Assembly: GCF_001605725.1 (NCBI RefSeq)
Contig: NZ_CP011530.1
Location: forward strand, 3,162,001 to 3,226,000
Length of the DNA: 64,000 nucleotides
Reading direction: 5' to 3'
From: Mycobacteroides immunogenum
GTDB taxonomy: Bacteria > Actinomycetota > Actinomycetes > Mycobacteriales > Mycobacteriaceae
Shown here one piece after another: positions 54,571 through 62,780 of the stretch. The position numbers and the translations under genes were made by a program. How positions within the stretch are numbered: position 1 is the stretch's first letter; every line of letters starts with the position of its first letter. The notes under the pieces are model-generated. The model made no database searches, was not told the origin of the DNA, and was given only the letters and a program-made list of their open reading frames with translations.

Positions 54571-56509
54571 GAAAATCCTCGAAGCGCCCGAAGCGAGCGG
54601 CCGTGATGGGATTGGCCTCGGCGACCAGATCGTCGAACCGGTAGTTGGCGATCTTCGCGATCTCGATGAGGGCGAAAGCGCGCTCGCTGGTCGCGGAGTT
54701 CTCCATGCGGCTCCAGCCGTTGCGCAGCAGCCGCTCGTAGCGCTCGGTCTCGCGCGCGCAGATCACCAGCGGGAAACCGAAATGCTCGCGATAGGCGTTG
54801 GCCAAACTCACCACGTTGTTCAGCTCGCTCTCATCGAGCGTCTGCAAAATGGTGTGGTCGACGGCCGCCATCTCTCCAGCTTCGTCCTCCGCGCCCAAAT
54901 CGGGGAAAGATCTGATGAGTTCACGCTGTTCTCTGTCACTGCCGGTGAGCATCGCCTCCTGGAAAGCGCTGCGCAGGTCGTGGGTGTCGGCGAAGGGCCG
55001 TTGCCGGTAGGCGCGCTCTACCACCCAATTCACGTTCTGGACCAAGCCACCGAATGTGTGCCGGAACTGTTCGAGCGTCATCTCGTTGACCTGCGCGAGC
55101 CGGATGGTTCCGCCCCCGGCCACGGCCACACCACGGCTGCCGGTATGGAAGAACAGTAGGTTCAAGACGATTGCGGTGATGGCACCCATGGTGATGCCGG
55201 TACTGAACGGGATCTGCAGCAGGCCCGGAACTGCCTGGTCGATTCCCGGAAGCGCCGGGACCGCGATACCGCGACCATGGTCCAAGACCGTTGACGGGCC
55301 CGATGATTGGGAGAACTGCACGTACATTCCCATGGCCAGTGAGGTACTGGCGATGATCAGGTTGCGGTGGTCGTTGAAGTCGACCTTGCCCAACGTCTGG
55401 ATACCCACCACGGCCACCGTCGCGAAGAGCGTCATCGCGGCGCCGCCCAGCACCGGAGCCGGGATCGACTCCACGATCTTCGCGGTCTTGGGCAGCACAC
55501 CCAACACCATCATGATCACCCCAGCGGCCGCTACCACCCAACGGCTCTTGACACCGGTGAGTCGCACCAGCCCGACATTCTCCGAGAACGCCGTGTAGGG
55601 GAACGAGTTGAAGGTGCCGCCGACCATGGTGGCGATGCCATCCGCGCGCACCGTCGCGGCGATATCGGCCCCGCGCACCCGCTTGCCCACTATCTCGGCC
55701 GTGGCGAAGACCGCGCCGGTGGACTCGACGGCGGTCACCATCAGCACCACGATCAGCGACACCACGGCGATCACGTCGAAACGCGGCGCGCCGAACGCAA
55801 ACGGGGACGTGAACCCGACCCAGTCCGCCTCGCCGACCCCGCCGAAGTCCGTGTCCCCGGCAATCCACGCGATGACGGTACCGGCGACCAACCCCAACAG
55901 CACGGCGATAGTGCTCCAGAAGCCCCGGAAGAACCTCTGCATCAACACGATCAGCACGATGGTGCCCACGGCGTACATGAGCCAGCGCCCATTACCGGGG
56001 TCATGCGCGGCCACCGGGCTATGCGGGTTGCGGGTGGCGTCGCCGATACCCACCGGCAGCAGTGACACTCCGATGATCGTGATCACCGAGCCGGTGACGA
56101 TCGGCGGGAAGAAGCGGATGAGGCGCGCGAAGAAAGGTGCGATGAGAAAGGTGAACGCTCCCGCCGTGATGACGGCGCCGTACACGGTGAGCAGCCCGAC
56201 CCGGCCGCCGCCGTGATCGTTCGCGATCTTGATCACCGGCGCCAGCGTCGCGAAGGTGACCCCCTGCAGCAGCGGCAGCCGCACCCCGATCTTCCAGAAT
56301 CCGACCGCCTGCAGGATCGAGGCAATACCGCAGGTGAACAGGTCCGCGGTGATCAACATGGTCAGCGCCTCGGCGTCCAGGTCGATGGCACGCGCGATGA
56401 GCAACGGCACCAGTACCGCGCCGGCGTAGAACGCGATCACGTGCTGGATGCCCAGCGTGACGAGTCTGCCCGCGGACGGCACCTCGTCAACGGGATGGAC
56501 CCTCCTCAT
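54557..56509 (-). CDS. NCS2 purine permease fused to OHCU-decarboxylase-like domain
   Basis: 650 aa from ATG 56509, with GGGAGG 6 bases upstream. Residues about 15-470 form an NCS2 xanthine/uracil permease of 12-14 helices (VKIANDHGGG-type loop, ESTGAVFATAEIVGKRV, GGTFNSFPYTAFSENVGLV). Residues about 476-650 resemble OHCU decarboxylase: YREHFGFPLVICARETERYE. The usual catalytic His-Pro is here SFP (Phe near 535), so the domain is probably not catalytic. It would import xanthine or urate; the attached domain may bind the enzyme or product. Confidence 0.88.
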   Translation of the reverse strand: MRRVHPVDEVPSAGRLVTLGIQHVIAFYAGAVLVPLLIARAIDLDAEALTMLITADLFTCGIASILQAVGFWKIGVRLPLLQGVTFATLAPVIKIANDHGGGRVGLLTVYGAVITAGAFTFLIAPFFARLIRFFPPIVTGSVITIIGVSLLPVGIGDATRNPHSPVAAHDPGNGRWLMYAVGTIVLIVLMQRFFRGFWSTIAVLLGLVAGTVIAWIAGDTDFGGVGEADWVGFTSPFAFGAPRFDVIAVVSLIVVLMVTAVESTGAVFATAEIVGKRVRGADIAATVRADGIATMVGGTFNSFPYTAFSENVGLVRLTGVKSRWVVAAAGVIMMVLGVLPKTAKIVESIPAPVLGGAAMTLFATVAVVGIQTLGKVDFNDHRNLIIASTSLAMGMYVQFSQSSGPSTVLDHGRGIAVPALPGIDQAVPGLLQIPFSTGITMGAITAIVLNLLFFHTGSRGVAVAGGGTIRLAQVNEMTLEQFRHTFGGLVQNVNWVVERAYRQRPFADTHDLRSAFQEAMLTGSDREQRELIRSFPDLGAEDEAGEMAAVDHTILQTLDESELNNVVSLANAYREHFGFPLVICARETERYERLLRNGWSRMENSATSERAFALIEIAKIANYRFDDLVAEANPITAARFGRFEDFHATR

Positions 56510-56595
56510 CGCGAACCTCCCTGCCTCGGCGCACCCGCGCCTACCTACCCGGACGCGCAAGCGACGCTAGATCGAACGTGTTGCGGCCAGGTTGC

Positions 56596-56603
56596 CGGTT
56601 ACC
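56596..56603. promoter_or_regulatory. CGGTTACC motif upstream of the permease operon
   Basis: This 8-base motif lies 87 bases upstream of the permease start, overlapping a possible TATAGGT-type promoter element on the minus strand. It is repeated in reverse at 57445-57452 upstream of the racemase and GntR genes. A GntR site is a candidate explanation. Confidence 0.35.
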
Positions 56604-56627
56604 TATATCTTCGGCGGCCTCACAGCG

Positions 56628-57338
56628 CTACCCTTCGGCAACTACATCCAATTGTCCTGCGGCAGCGACTATCACCGACTCCAAACGGTCGTGATGAGTG
56701 GTCGCTACGGTCAGCAGAGCCGCGGTGTCACGCCTTGCCACCGCTGTGATCATCGCCTCATGGTCGGCATGCAGTTGCAGTTGATCCGACGCGGATACCG
56801 TTCGCATCACCTGAAACGGCTCGGTCAGATTCCAGGTGGCCTCGAACATGTGCAACAGGCGATGCATGCCACAGGGCAGCACCAGCGCGCGGTGAAATTT
56901 CCGAGAGTGCTGATGAAATGCCCGGGCATCACCCTCCACTGTGGCCTGTTGCAGCAGCTCATGTTCGGCCAGTGCGCGATCCAAGTCCTCGGGTGTGGCC
57001 AGCGCGGCCGCTTGTGCCAGCGCTGCCCGCTCCAGAACGCCTCGGGTGAAATAGATCTCACGTAGCTCGGGCAGGGTGAGCTGGGCTACACGGTATCCGC
57101 CATTGGCACGATGGTCGACAAGGCCTTCAGCGACAAGGGTCTTGAGCGCTTCGCGGACCGGGATGGGGCTGATCTGGTAGGTGTCGGCCACCTCACTGAT
57201 GGGGATCATCGAACCCGGCGGTGCGGCACCGTCGAGGATGGCACGCCGCAACCCGTCGAGCACACTGGTCTGATCATGACCGGACCTGTTGGCGCGCAAC
57301 TCGTTGATCAGCCGCCGGTAGCGGAACGTACGTGACAT
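56628..57338 (-). CDS. GntR-family (FadR-type) regulator
   Basis: 236 aa from ATG 57338 with GGAGGG 3 bases upstream. Winged helix-turn-helix: SVLDGLRRAILDGAAPPGSMIP then ISEVADTYQISPIPVREALK TLVAEGL; the C-terminal all-helical FCD domain has YFTRGVLERAALAQAAAL and three His/Asp metal-like positions (HQHSRKFHRALV, HADHEAMI). It sits between the permease-uricase operon and the racemase-allantoinase genes, so it probably controls purine degradation. Ligand unknown (allantoin or urate-type molecules would fit). Confidence 0.88.
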   Translation of the reverse strand: MSRTFRYRRLINELRANRSGHDQTSVLDGLRRAILDGAAPPGSMIPISEVADTYQISPIPVREALKTLVAEGLVDHRANGGYRVAQLTLPELREIYFTRGVLERAALAQAAALATPEDLDRALAEHELLQQATVEGDARAFHQHSRKFHRALVLPCGMHRLLHMFEATWNLTEPFQVMRTVSASDQLQLHADHEAMITAVARRDTAALLTVATTHHDRLESVIVAAAGQLDVVAEG

Positions 57339-57433
57339 TCGCCCTCCATCGCCATCGGCCAGAACCCGATTCTGGCAGCGGTGGCGCGTGGCTGCCATCG
57401 CAGGCGACGCAGAGTTAACGCGAACGTTTCATA

Positions 57434-57452
57434 ACCGGATACCCGGTAACCG
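57434..57452. promoter_or_regulatory. Inverted repeat ACCGG-atac-CCGGT with GGTAACCG
   Basis: ACCGG (57434-57438) and CCGGT (57443-57447) are perfect 5-base arms; GGTAACCG (57445-57452) repeats in reverse the motif at 56596-56603. It lies 44 bases before the racemase ATG and 96 bases from the GntR start, in the divergent gap. A GntR-type binding site is possible. Confidence 0.4.
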
Positions 57453-57495
57453 CACCGCTGCCCGCGCCACGCGGCGCCGACGTACCCTGTCGGCC

Positions 57496-58236
57496 ATGCG
57501 CATACGCGTGATCAACCCCAACACCACCGAGGCCATGACCACGTCCATCGCCGCGGCGGCGGAATCGGTGGCCTGGCCGGGAACCAGCGTCACCACCGTC
57601 AACCCCTCCATGGGACCGGTGTCGATAGAAAGCCACTACGACGAGGCACTGAGCGTGCCGGGCATCCTGACCGAGATCCGCCGCGCCGAATCCGAGGGGA
57701 CTGCCGGGTATGTGCTCGCCTGCTTCGGCGACCCCGGTCTGGATGCGGCCAGGGAGCTGGCCACCGGCCCGGTGCTCGGCATCGCCGAGGCAGCCATGCA
57801 CATGGCCAGTCATCTCGGCAGGGGTTTCAGTGTGGTCACCACCTTGGAGCGCACTGTCGGCCGGGCCTGGGATCTGGCCGAACGCTATGGGATGTCTCGC
57901 TTTTGCCGAGGAGTGCACGGTTGCGATATCGCGGTCCTGGAATTGGACCAGAATCCCAGCACCAAGGACATTCTCACGGAGCGCTGTCGCCGCGCAGCCC
58001 ATGACGACGACAGCGAGGTGATCGTGCTGGGCTGCGCGGGCATGGCCGGATTATGCCGGGACATCTCCCGCGAGATCGGTCTTCCCGTGATCGACGGGGT
58101 GGCCGCGGCAGTGAACCTGGTGCAGTCACTGGTGTCCATGGGCTTGCGCAAATCGGGGCGGGGTGAGTTCGCCGCGCCACTGATCAAACCCTATGCCGGA
58201 CTGCTGGATTCGTTTGGGTCGCTGCCCACCGGGTGA
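57496..58236 (+). CDS. Asp/Glu/hydantoin racemase family protein, possible allantoin racemase
   Basis: 246 aa from ATG 57496 (MRIRVINPNTTEAMT). The two catalytic Cys sites are visible: VLACFGDPGLDAAREL and VLGCAGMAGLCRD. The N-terminus NPNTTEAMT matches hydantoin/allantoin racemases. Next to allantoinase and uricase, an allantoin racemase role is the natural reading. Its last 46 bases overlap the convergent allantoinase gene. Confidence 0.86.
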   Translation: MRIRVINPNTTEAMTTSIAAAAESVAWPGTSVTTVNPSMGPVSIESHYDEALSVPGILTEIRRAESEGTAGYVLACFGDPGLDAARELATGPVLGIAEAAMHMASHLGRGFSVVTTLERTVGRAWDLAERYGMSRFCRGVHGCDIAVLELDQNPSTKDILTERCRRAAHDDDSEVIVLGCAGMAGLCRDISREIGLPVIDGVAAAVNLVQSLVSMGLRKSGRGEFAAPLIKPYAGLLDSFGSLPTG

Positions 58237-59156
58237 ACCCGGCGCCAATGCTCGGCGACGTCGATGCGTTTGGCGATCCACACCCCTTCGCGCGCCTGCA
58301 CATGATCGAGGAACCGTTCGAGCGCGACGGTCCGCGCGGGACGGCCCACCAGCCGGCAGTGCAGACCCACCGAGAGCATCTTCGGGCTACCCGCCTCGCC
58401 CTCGGCATAGAGACAGTCGAAAGCGTCCCGCAGATGTGTGAAAAATTGTTCCCCGCTGGGGAATCCAGCCGGCGAGGCGAAGCGCATGTCGTTGGTGTCC
58501 AGGGTATAGGGCACCACCAAGTGGTCGGCCACACCGGCGTTTACCGGTACCCGCACCCAGTACGGCAGGTCATCGGCGTAGGAATCGGAATCGTAGGAAA
58601 ACCCGCCATGTTCGACGACCAGCCGCCGCGTCTGCGGGGAATCTCTTCCCGTATACCACCCCAGCGGAGCCGCACCGGTCAGATCACGCAGGACCTGAAC
58701 CGCCTGCGCCATGTGCTCGCGCTCAATATCCGGTGACACCAGCTGGTAGGACTGCCAGCGCAGCCCATGGCAGGCGATTTCGTGCCCAAGCTCTCCGAAC
58801 GCGGCCACTGCCTCCGGGTTACGCCGCAGTGCCTGTGCCACCGCGAAGATCGTCAGCGGCAGGCCACGCCGTTCGAAGACCCGCAAGACTCGCCACAGCC
58901 CGGCACGTGAACCGTACTCGTACAGCGATTCCATGCTCATGTGCCGATTGGGAAACGCCTCGGCCGGCACCATCTCCGAGAGAAATGTCTCCGAAGCCGG
59001 CGATCCGTCCAGGATGTTGTTCTCCGCGCCTTCTTCGTAATTGAGCACGAACTGCACAGCGATCCGGGCGTCGCCCGGCCACCGCGGATGCGGTGGCGTG
59101 CGCCCATAGCCCACCATGTCGCGGGATGCCACCGGGTCAGCCTCGTTGTGAGCCAT
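58191..59156 (-). CDS. puuE: PuuE-type allantoinase (polysaccharide-deacetylase fold)
   Basis: 321 aa from ATG 59156, since the family begins with the MVGYGRTPPHPRWPGDARIA block. Allantoinase of the deacetylase fold hydrolyses allantoin to allantoate. Seen: VQFVLNYEEGAENNILDG, FERRGLPLTIFAVAQAL, ELGHEIACHGLRWQSYQ (metal His) and GWYTGRDSPQTRRLV. It is convergent with the racemase and divergent from the NCS1 permease, so it sits at the centre of the allantoin genes. Confidence 0.93.
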   Translation of the reverse strand: MAHNEADPVASRDMVGYGRTPPHPRWPGDARIAVQFVLNYEEGAENNILDGSPASETFLSEMVPAEAFPNRHMSMESLYEYGSRAGLWRVLRVFERRGLPLTIFAVAQALRRNPEAVAAFGELGHEIACHGLRWQSYQLVSPDIEREHMAQAVQVLRDLTGAAPLGWYTGRDSPQTRRLVVEHGGFSYDSDSYADDLPYWVRVPVNAGVADHLVVPYTLDTNDMRFASPAGFPSGEQFFTHLRDAFDCLYAEGEAGSPKMLSVGLHCRLVGRPARTVALERFLDHVQAREGVWIAKRIDVAEHWRRVHPVGSDPNESSSPA

Positions 59157-59323
59157 CGTGGGCACGATAGTAGGCCGCCCGTATCGCCGCATCGAATCGC
59201 GTTCCAGTAGAGCAATTCCGAGCCGGGAAAATATTGTCTGCACGCAACACGACGGCAACACCGGCCGCCTAGTTTCGGTTGTCACCAGCGTTTCCGCCGC
59301 TGATGGACGATTCTGGAGGTTGC

Positions 59324-60856
59324 GTGACCGGCGTACTCACGGCCGATGCAATCGCCCCGGCCAGCGGGCCCGGGGCCGGGGTAATCAAATCCGGCTACGA
59401 CCCGGCGTTGACCAACGGCGACCTGGCGCCGCTGCGTACCCAAACGTGGACCGGCTACAACTTCTTCGCCTTCTGGATGTCCGATGTGCACAGCGTCGGC
59501 GGCTACGTCTTCGCCGGAAGCCTTTTCGCTCTGGGTCTCTCGGCCTGGCAGGTACTCCTGGCACTGGTGGTGGGGATTGCGGCGGTGTACTGGCTGTGCA
59601 ATCTGGTGGCGCGGCCTTCTCAGCAGGCTGGCGTGCCGTATCCGGTAACCGCGCGCATCGCGTTCGGTGTGCGCGGCGCCAATCTGCCCGCGGTGATTCG
59701 CGGCCTCATCGCGGTCGCCTGGTATGGCATCCAAACCTATTTGGCTTCTGCGGCATTCGTGCTGCTGGCGATCAAGTTCGATCCATCACTGAGCCGCTAC
59801 GGCAATGCCGACGACTACGGATTCCTGGGTTTGTCGTTGCTCGGCTGGGCCGGTTTCCTGCTGATGTGGGCGTTGCAGGCTGCCGTGTTCTGGAATGGGA
59901 TGGAAGCGATCCGCCGGTTCATCGACTTCTGCGGACCCGCCGTGTACGCGGTGATGCTGGCGCTTGCGCTCTATCTTGTCGTCGCGGCAGGCTGGCAGAA
60001 CGTGCATTTCGACCTGGCCTCGGGTCCCCCGAAAACCGGGTTCGCGGCGGCGGCGACGATAGTGAGCGCGATCGCACTGGTGATTTCCTACTTCTCGGGC
60101 CCCATGCTCAACTTCGGCGACTTCGCACGATATGGGCGCAGTTTCGATGAGGTCAAGCGCGGCAACTTCCTGGGATTGCCCTTGAACTTCCTGTTTTTCG
60201 CGGTGCTGGTGGTCTGCACGGTGTCGGCGGGGACCACGGTGATCGGCCGCGACGCGGATGGCACGGCCATCACGGACCCGGTGCTGATCGTGGACAAAAT
60301 CGACAACACGACAGCGGCGGTGCTGGGAGTGCTCACCTTTGCGATCGCCACCATCGGGATCAACATCGTGGCCAACTTCGTCTCGCCCGCTTTCGATTTC
60401 TCCAACCTCGCACCGACACGGATCAGCTGGCGTGCCGGCGGGATGATCGCGGCGGTCGGCTCGATCCTGATCACCCCCTGGAATCTCTACAACAATCCGG
60501 GCACCATCCATGACACGCTCGACACGTTGGGCGCGGTGATCGGCCCGCTGTTCGGAATCCTCATCGCCGACTTCTACTTCGTGCGCCGTCGCACCATCGA
60601 GGTCGACGATCTATTCACTCTTTCGCCCGCGGGGGCGTACTTCTACCGGGGTGGCATCAACCCGGTAGCGGTTGCCGCGACGGCCGTCGGTGCGGCGCTG
60701 GCGATCGCGGTAGTCATCTGGGGCAGCACGTATCTGGCGAGCTTCACGTGGTTTCTCGGCGCGGGAATCGGCTTCGTCCTCTACCTACTGGGTATGCGAA
60801 GCGTCCCCGCACACGTGATCTACGGCCGGTCCCGGTCGGCGCCGTCGGTCCAGTGA
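59324..60856 (+). CDS. NCS1-family permease, likely for allantoin or purine
   Basis: 510 aa from GTG 59324, with GGAGG 4 bases upstream. About twelve helices; signature NCS1 stretches include TWTGYNFFAFWMSDVHS, VARPSQQAGVPYPVTAR IAFG, FGDFARYGRSFDEVKRG and VANFVSPAFDFSNLAP. NCS1 members import allantoin, hydantoins, cytosine or uracil; the setting favours allantoin. Its end overlaps the MobA-like gene by 37 bases, tail to tail. Confidence 0.9.
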   Translation: MTGVLTADAIAPASGPGAGVIKSGYDPALTNGDLAPLRTQTWTGYNFFAFWMSDVHSVGGYVFAGSLFALGLSAWQVLLALVVGIAAVYWLCNLVARPSQQAGVPYPVTARIAFGVRGANLPAVIRGLIAVAWYGIQTYLASAAFVLLAIKFDPSLSRYGNADDYGFLGLSLLGWAGFLLMWALQAAVFWNGMEAIRRFIDFCGPAVYAVMLALALYLVVAAGWQNVHFDLASGPPKTGFAAAATIVSAIALVISYFSGPMLNFGDFARYGRSFDEVKRGNFLGLPLNFLFFAVLVVCTVSAGTTVIGRDADGTAITDPVLIVDKIDNTTAAVLGVLTFAIATIGINIVANFVSPAFDFSNLAPTRISWRAGGMIAAVGSILITPWNLYNNPGTIHDTLDTLGAVIGPLFGILIADFYFVRRRTIEVDDLFTLSPAGAYFYRGGINPVAVAATAVGAALAIAVVIWGSTYLASFTWFLGAGIGFVLYLLGMRSVPAHVIYGRSRSAPSVQ

Positions 60857-61383
60857 TCACCTGGCACCCCGATCACATCGGTGCGGGCGGCCAGGTAGGG
60901 CCCGGCTCCCCTGTCCCCGGTCAATGCCGCCAGCACCGGGTCGAAGTGTTCCGAACCGAGATACACGGGATGCCCGGCCTTGCCTTCGAACGTCGCGCGG
61001 GCAACCGCCGAGCGGCGACACCCACTCGCGCGCAGTACGGCACGCACCACCTCGGGACCCACAGACGGCAGGTCGACCAGATGGATGACGATTCCCACCA
61101 CCTCCGGTCGCAGGCGGACACGCTCCAGGATCGTTCGCACCGATTCCGACATACCCATCTGCCACCGATCGACGACGATACCCGTTGCGGGCAAAGGTAT
61201 CTCGCATTGCGCCGCACCCAGCGTCACGAAGATCTCGTCGCAGCCGCCGCGATCCAATGCCGCCACCGCGAGTTCGAGCCAACGCCCGTCCTCGGCAAGG
61301 ATCTTGGGCATGCCGTAACGATTACCGGCTCCTGCGGCAAGCACGGCTCCGGCAACGACACCTGCCGATGGGGCGGGTTCCAT
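60820..61383 (-). CDS. MobA-like nucleotidyltransferase, probably for molybdenum cofactor
   Basis: 187 aa from ATG 61383. Signature GAVLAAGAGNRYGMPKIL at the N-terminus is the NTP-binding loop of MobA/MocA-type enzymes, followed by IVIHLVDLPSVGPEVV (metal Asp) and GKAGHPVYLGSEHFD. MocA-like enzymes attach CMP to molybdopterin for xanthine dehydrogenase-type enzymes. The neighbouring XDH operon and XdhC gene make that role plausible. GTG 61407 would add eight residues. Confidence 0.82.
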   Translation of the reverse strand: MEPAPSAGVVAGAVLAAGAGNRYGMPKILAEDGRWLELAVAALDRGGCDEIFVTLGAAQCEIPLPATGIVVDRWQMGMSESVRTILERVRLRPEVVGIVIHLVDLPSVGPEVVRAVLRASGCRRSAVARATFEGKAGHPVYLGSEHFDPVLAALTGDRGAGPYLAARTDVIGVPGDHWTDGADRDRP

Positions 61384-61475
61384 CTCCCCATCCAACCGCA
61401 CAACCACTCGCTGGGTAATACGGGCTGAATCCGGTGTTCACATCGCATAAACAGCGCGTCGATACGGTCGCCCAC

Positions 61476-62780
61476 ATGCCGACGGCGAGCGAGGTACCCG
61501 AGCGCCAGACAGTACGCACGGCGACCAAACCGCCCTGGTATCGCTCGCTATTCACCCAGCTGCTGGTGGCGATCGCCGCGGGCGTGGTCATCGGCTGGCA
61601 ATGGCCCGAGTTCGGCGCCGACCTGCGCCCCCTGGCCGACGGATTCATCAAGCTGATCAAGATGGTGATCGCCCCGATCATCTTCTGCACGGTGGTGCTC
61701 GGTATCGCCCATGTCGGAGACCTCAAGTCCGTCGGCCGCATCGGGGTCAAGGCACTGATCTACTTCGAGGCGGTGACCACCTTCGCGCTGCTGTTCGGCC
61801 TGCTGGTGGGCAATCTCGCCAAACCGGGAGCGGGATTTCACATCAACGCGGACACCCTGGCGACGGGGGCCGATGCCATCGCGAAGAAGACCAACAACGG
61901 CGAGCTGCCCCATACCGTCGAGTTCCTGCTCGGCATCATCCCCTCCTCGATCGTCTCGGCCTTCGCCGAGAACGCCTTGCTGCAAGTGTTGTTCTTCGCG
62001 GTGCTGTTCGGCCTGGCACTGGCCAAGTTCGGAGAATCCGGGCCACCAGTGGTCCTCGAGTTCATCGACCACCTCAGTCACATCTTCTTCACCATCATCG
62101 GGTGGATCATGCGGCTGGCACCGCTGGGCGCACTCGGGGCGATGGCCTACATCGTGGGTCAATACGGCATCGGCTCGTTGAGTAGCTACGGCAAGCTCAT
62201 CGCCGCATGTTATGCGGCGGCACTGCTGTTCATCGGCGTGCTGGCGGTGATCGCGCGGATCTTCGCGGGAGTAAATCTCTGGAAATTCGTCGTCTACATC
62301 AAAGATGAACTGTTTCTGGCGCTCGGCACGGCCTCCACCGAAGTGGTGTTGCCGCGCATCATGACCAAGCTCAATTACGCGGGCTGTTCCAAGACGACCA
62401 CCGGACTGGTCATTCCCACCGGATACTCCTTCAATCTCGACGGAGCCACCCTGTACCTGTCGATCTGTGTGCTGTTCCTCGCGCAGGCACTCGGGGTCGA
62501 CCTGACCCTCGGGGAACAGATCACCGCCGTGCTGGTGCTGATGCTGACCTCCAAAGGCATGGCAGGCGTGCCTGGTTCGTCATTCCTTGCCCTGTCCGCA
62601 ACCGTCAGCGCCATCGGTCATGGCGCCATTCCGGTGGCAGCCGTCGCGCTGTTGCTGGGTTCGGATCGGATGATGGATTCGATGCGTGTCTCGGTGAACC
62701 TGCTGGGCAATTGCGTGGCGACGCTGGTGGTAGCCAACTGGGAACGCCAACTCGACAAAGAAACGGCTCTATTGCCATGA
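61476..62780 (+). CDS. dctA: DctA-type dicarboxylate/cation symporter, 3' end altered by IS junction
   Basis: 434 aa from ATG 61476. Dicarboxylate/amino acid:cation symporter: FIKLIKMVIAPIIFCTVVLG, FLALGTASTEVVLPRIM, TTGLVIPTGYSFNLDGATLY and TSKGMAGVPGSSFLAL with the serine-rich pore regions. It would import C4 dicarboxylates. The final residues (ALLP) and the stop are encoded inside the sequence beginning GGCTCT at 62765, which looks like the inverted repeat of the adjoining IS; the native C-terminus is probably lost. Confidence 0.9.
   Translation: MPTASEVPERQTVRTATKPPWYRSLFTQLLVAIAAGVVIGWQWPEFGADLRPLADGFIKLIKMVIAPIIFCTVVLGIAHVGDLKSVGRIGVKALIYFEAVTTFALLFGLLVGNLAKPGAGFHINADTLATGADAIAKKTNNGELPHTVEFLLGIIPSSIVSAFAENALLQVLFFAVLFGLALAKFGESGPPVVLEFIDHLSHIFFTIIGWIMRLAPLGALGAMAYIVGQYGIGSLSSYGKLIAACYAAALLFIGVLAVIARIFAGVNLWKFVVYIKDELFLALGTASTEVVLPRIMTKLNYAGCSKTTTGLVIPTGYSFNLDGATLYLSICVLFLAQALGVDLTLGEQITAVLVLMLTSKGMAGVPGSSFLALSATVSAIGHGAIPVAAVALLLGSDRMMDSMRVSVNLLGNCVATLVVANWERQLDKETALLP

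Noticed and set aside
56510..56627. A purine riboswitch before the permease
   Set aside because: The 118-base gap shows no purine aptamer-like conserved core; a GntR site explains regulation more simply.
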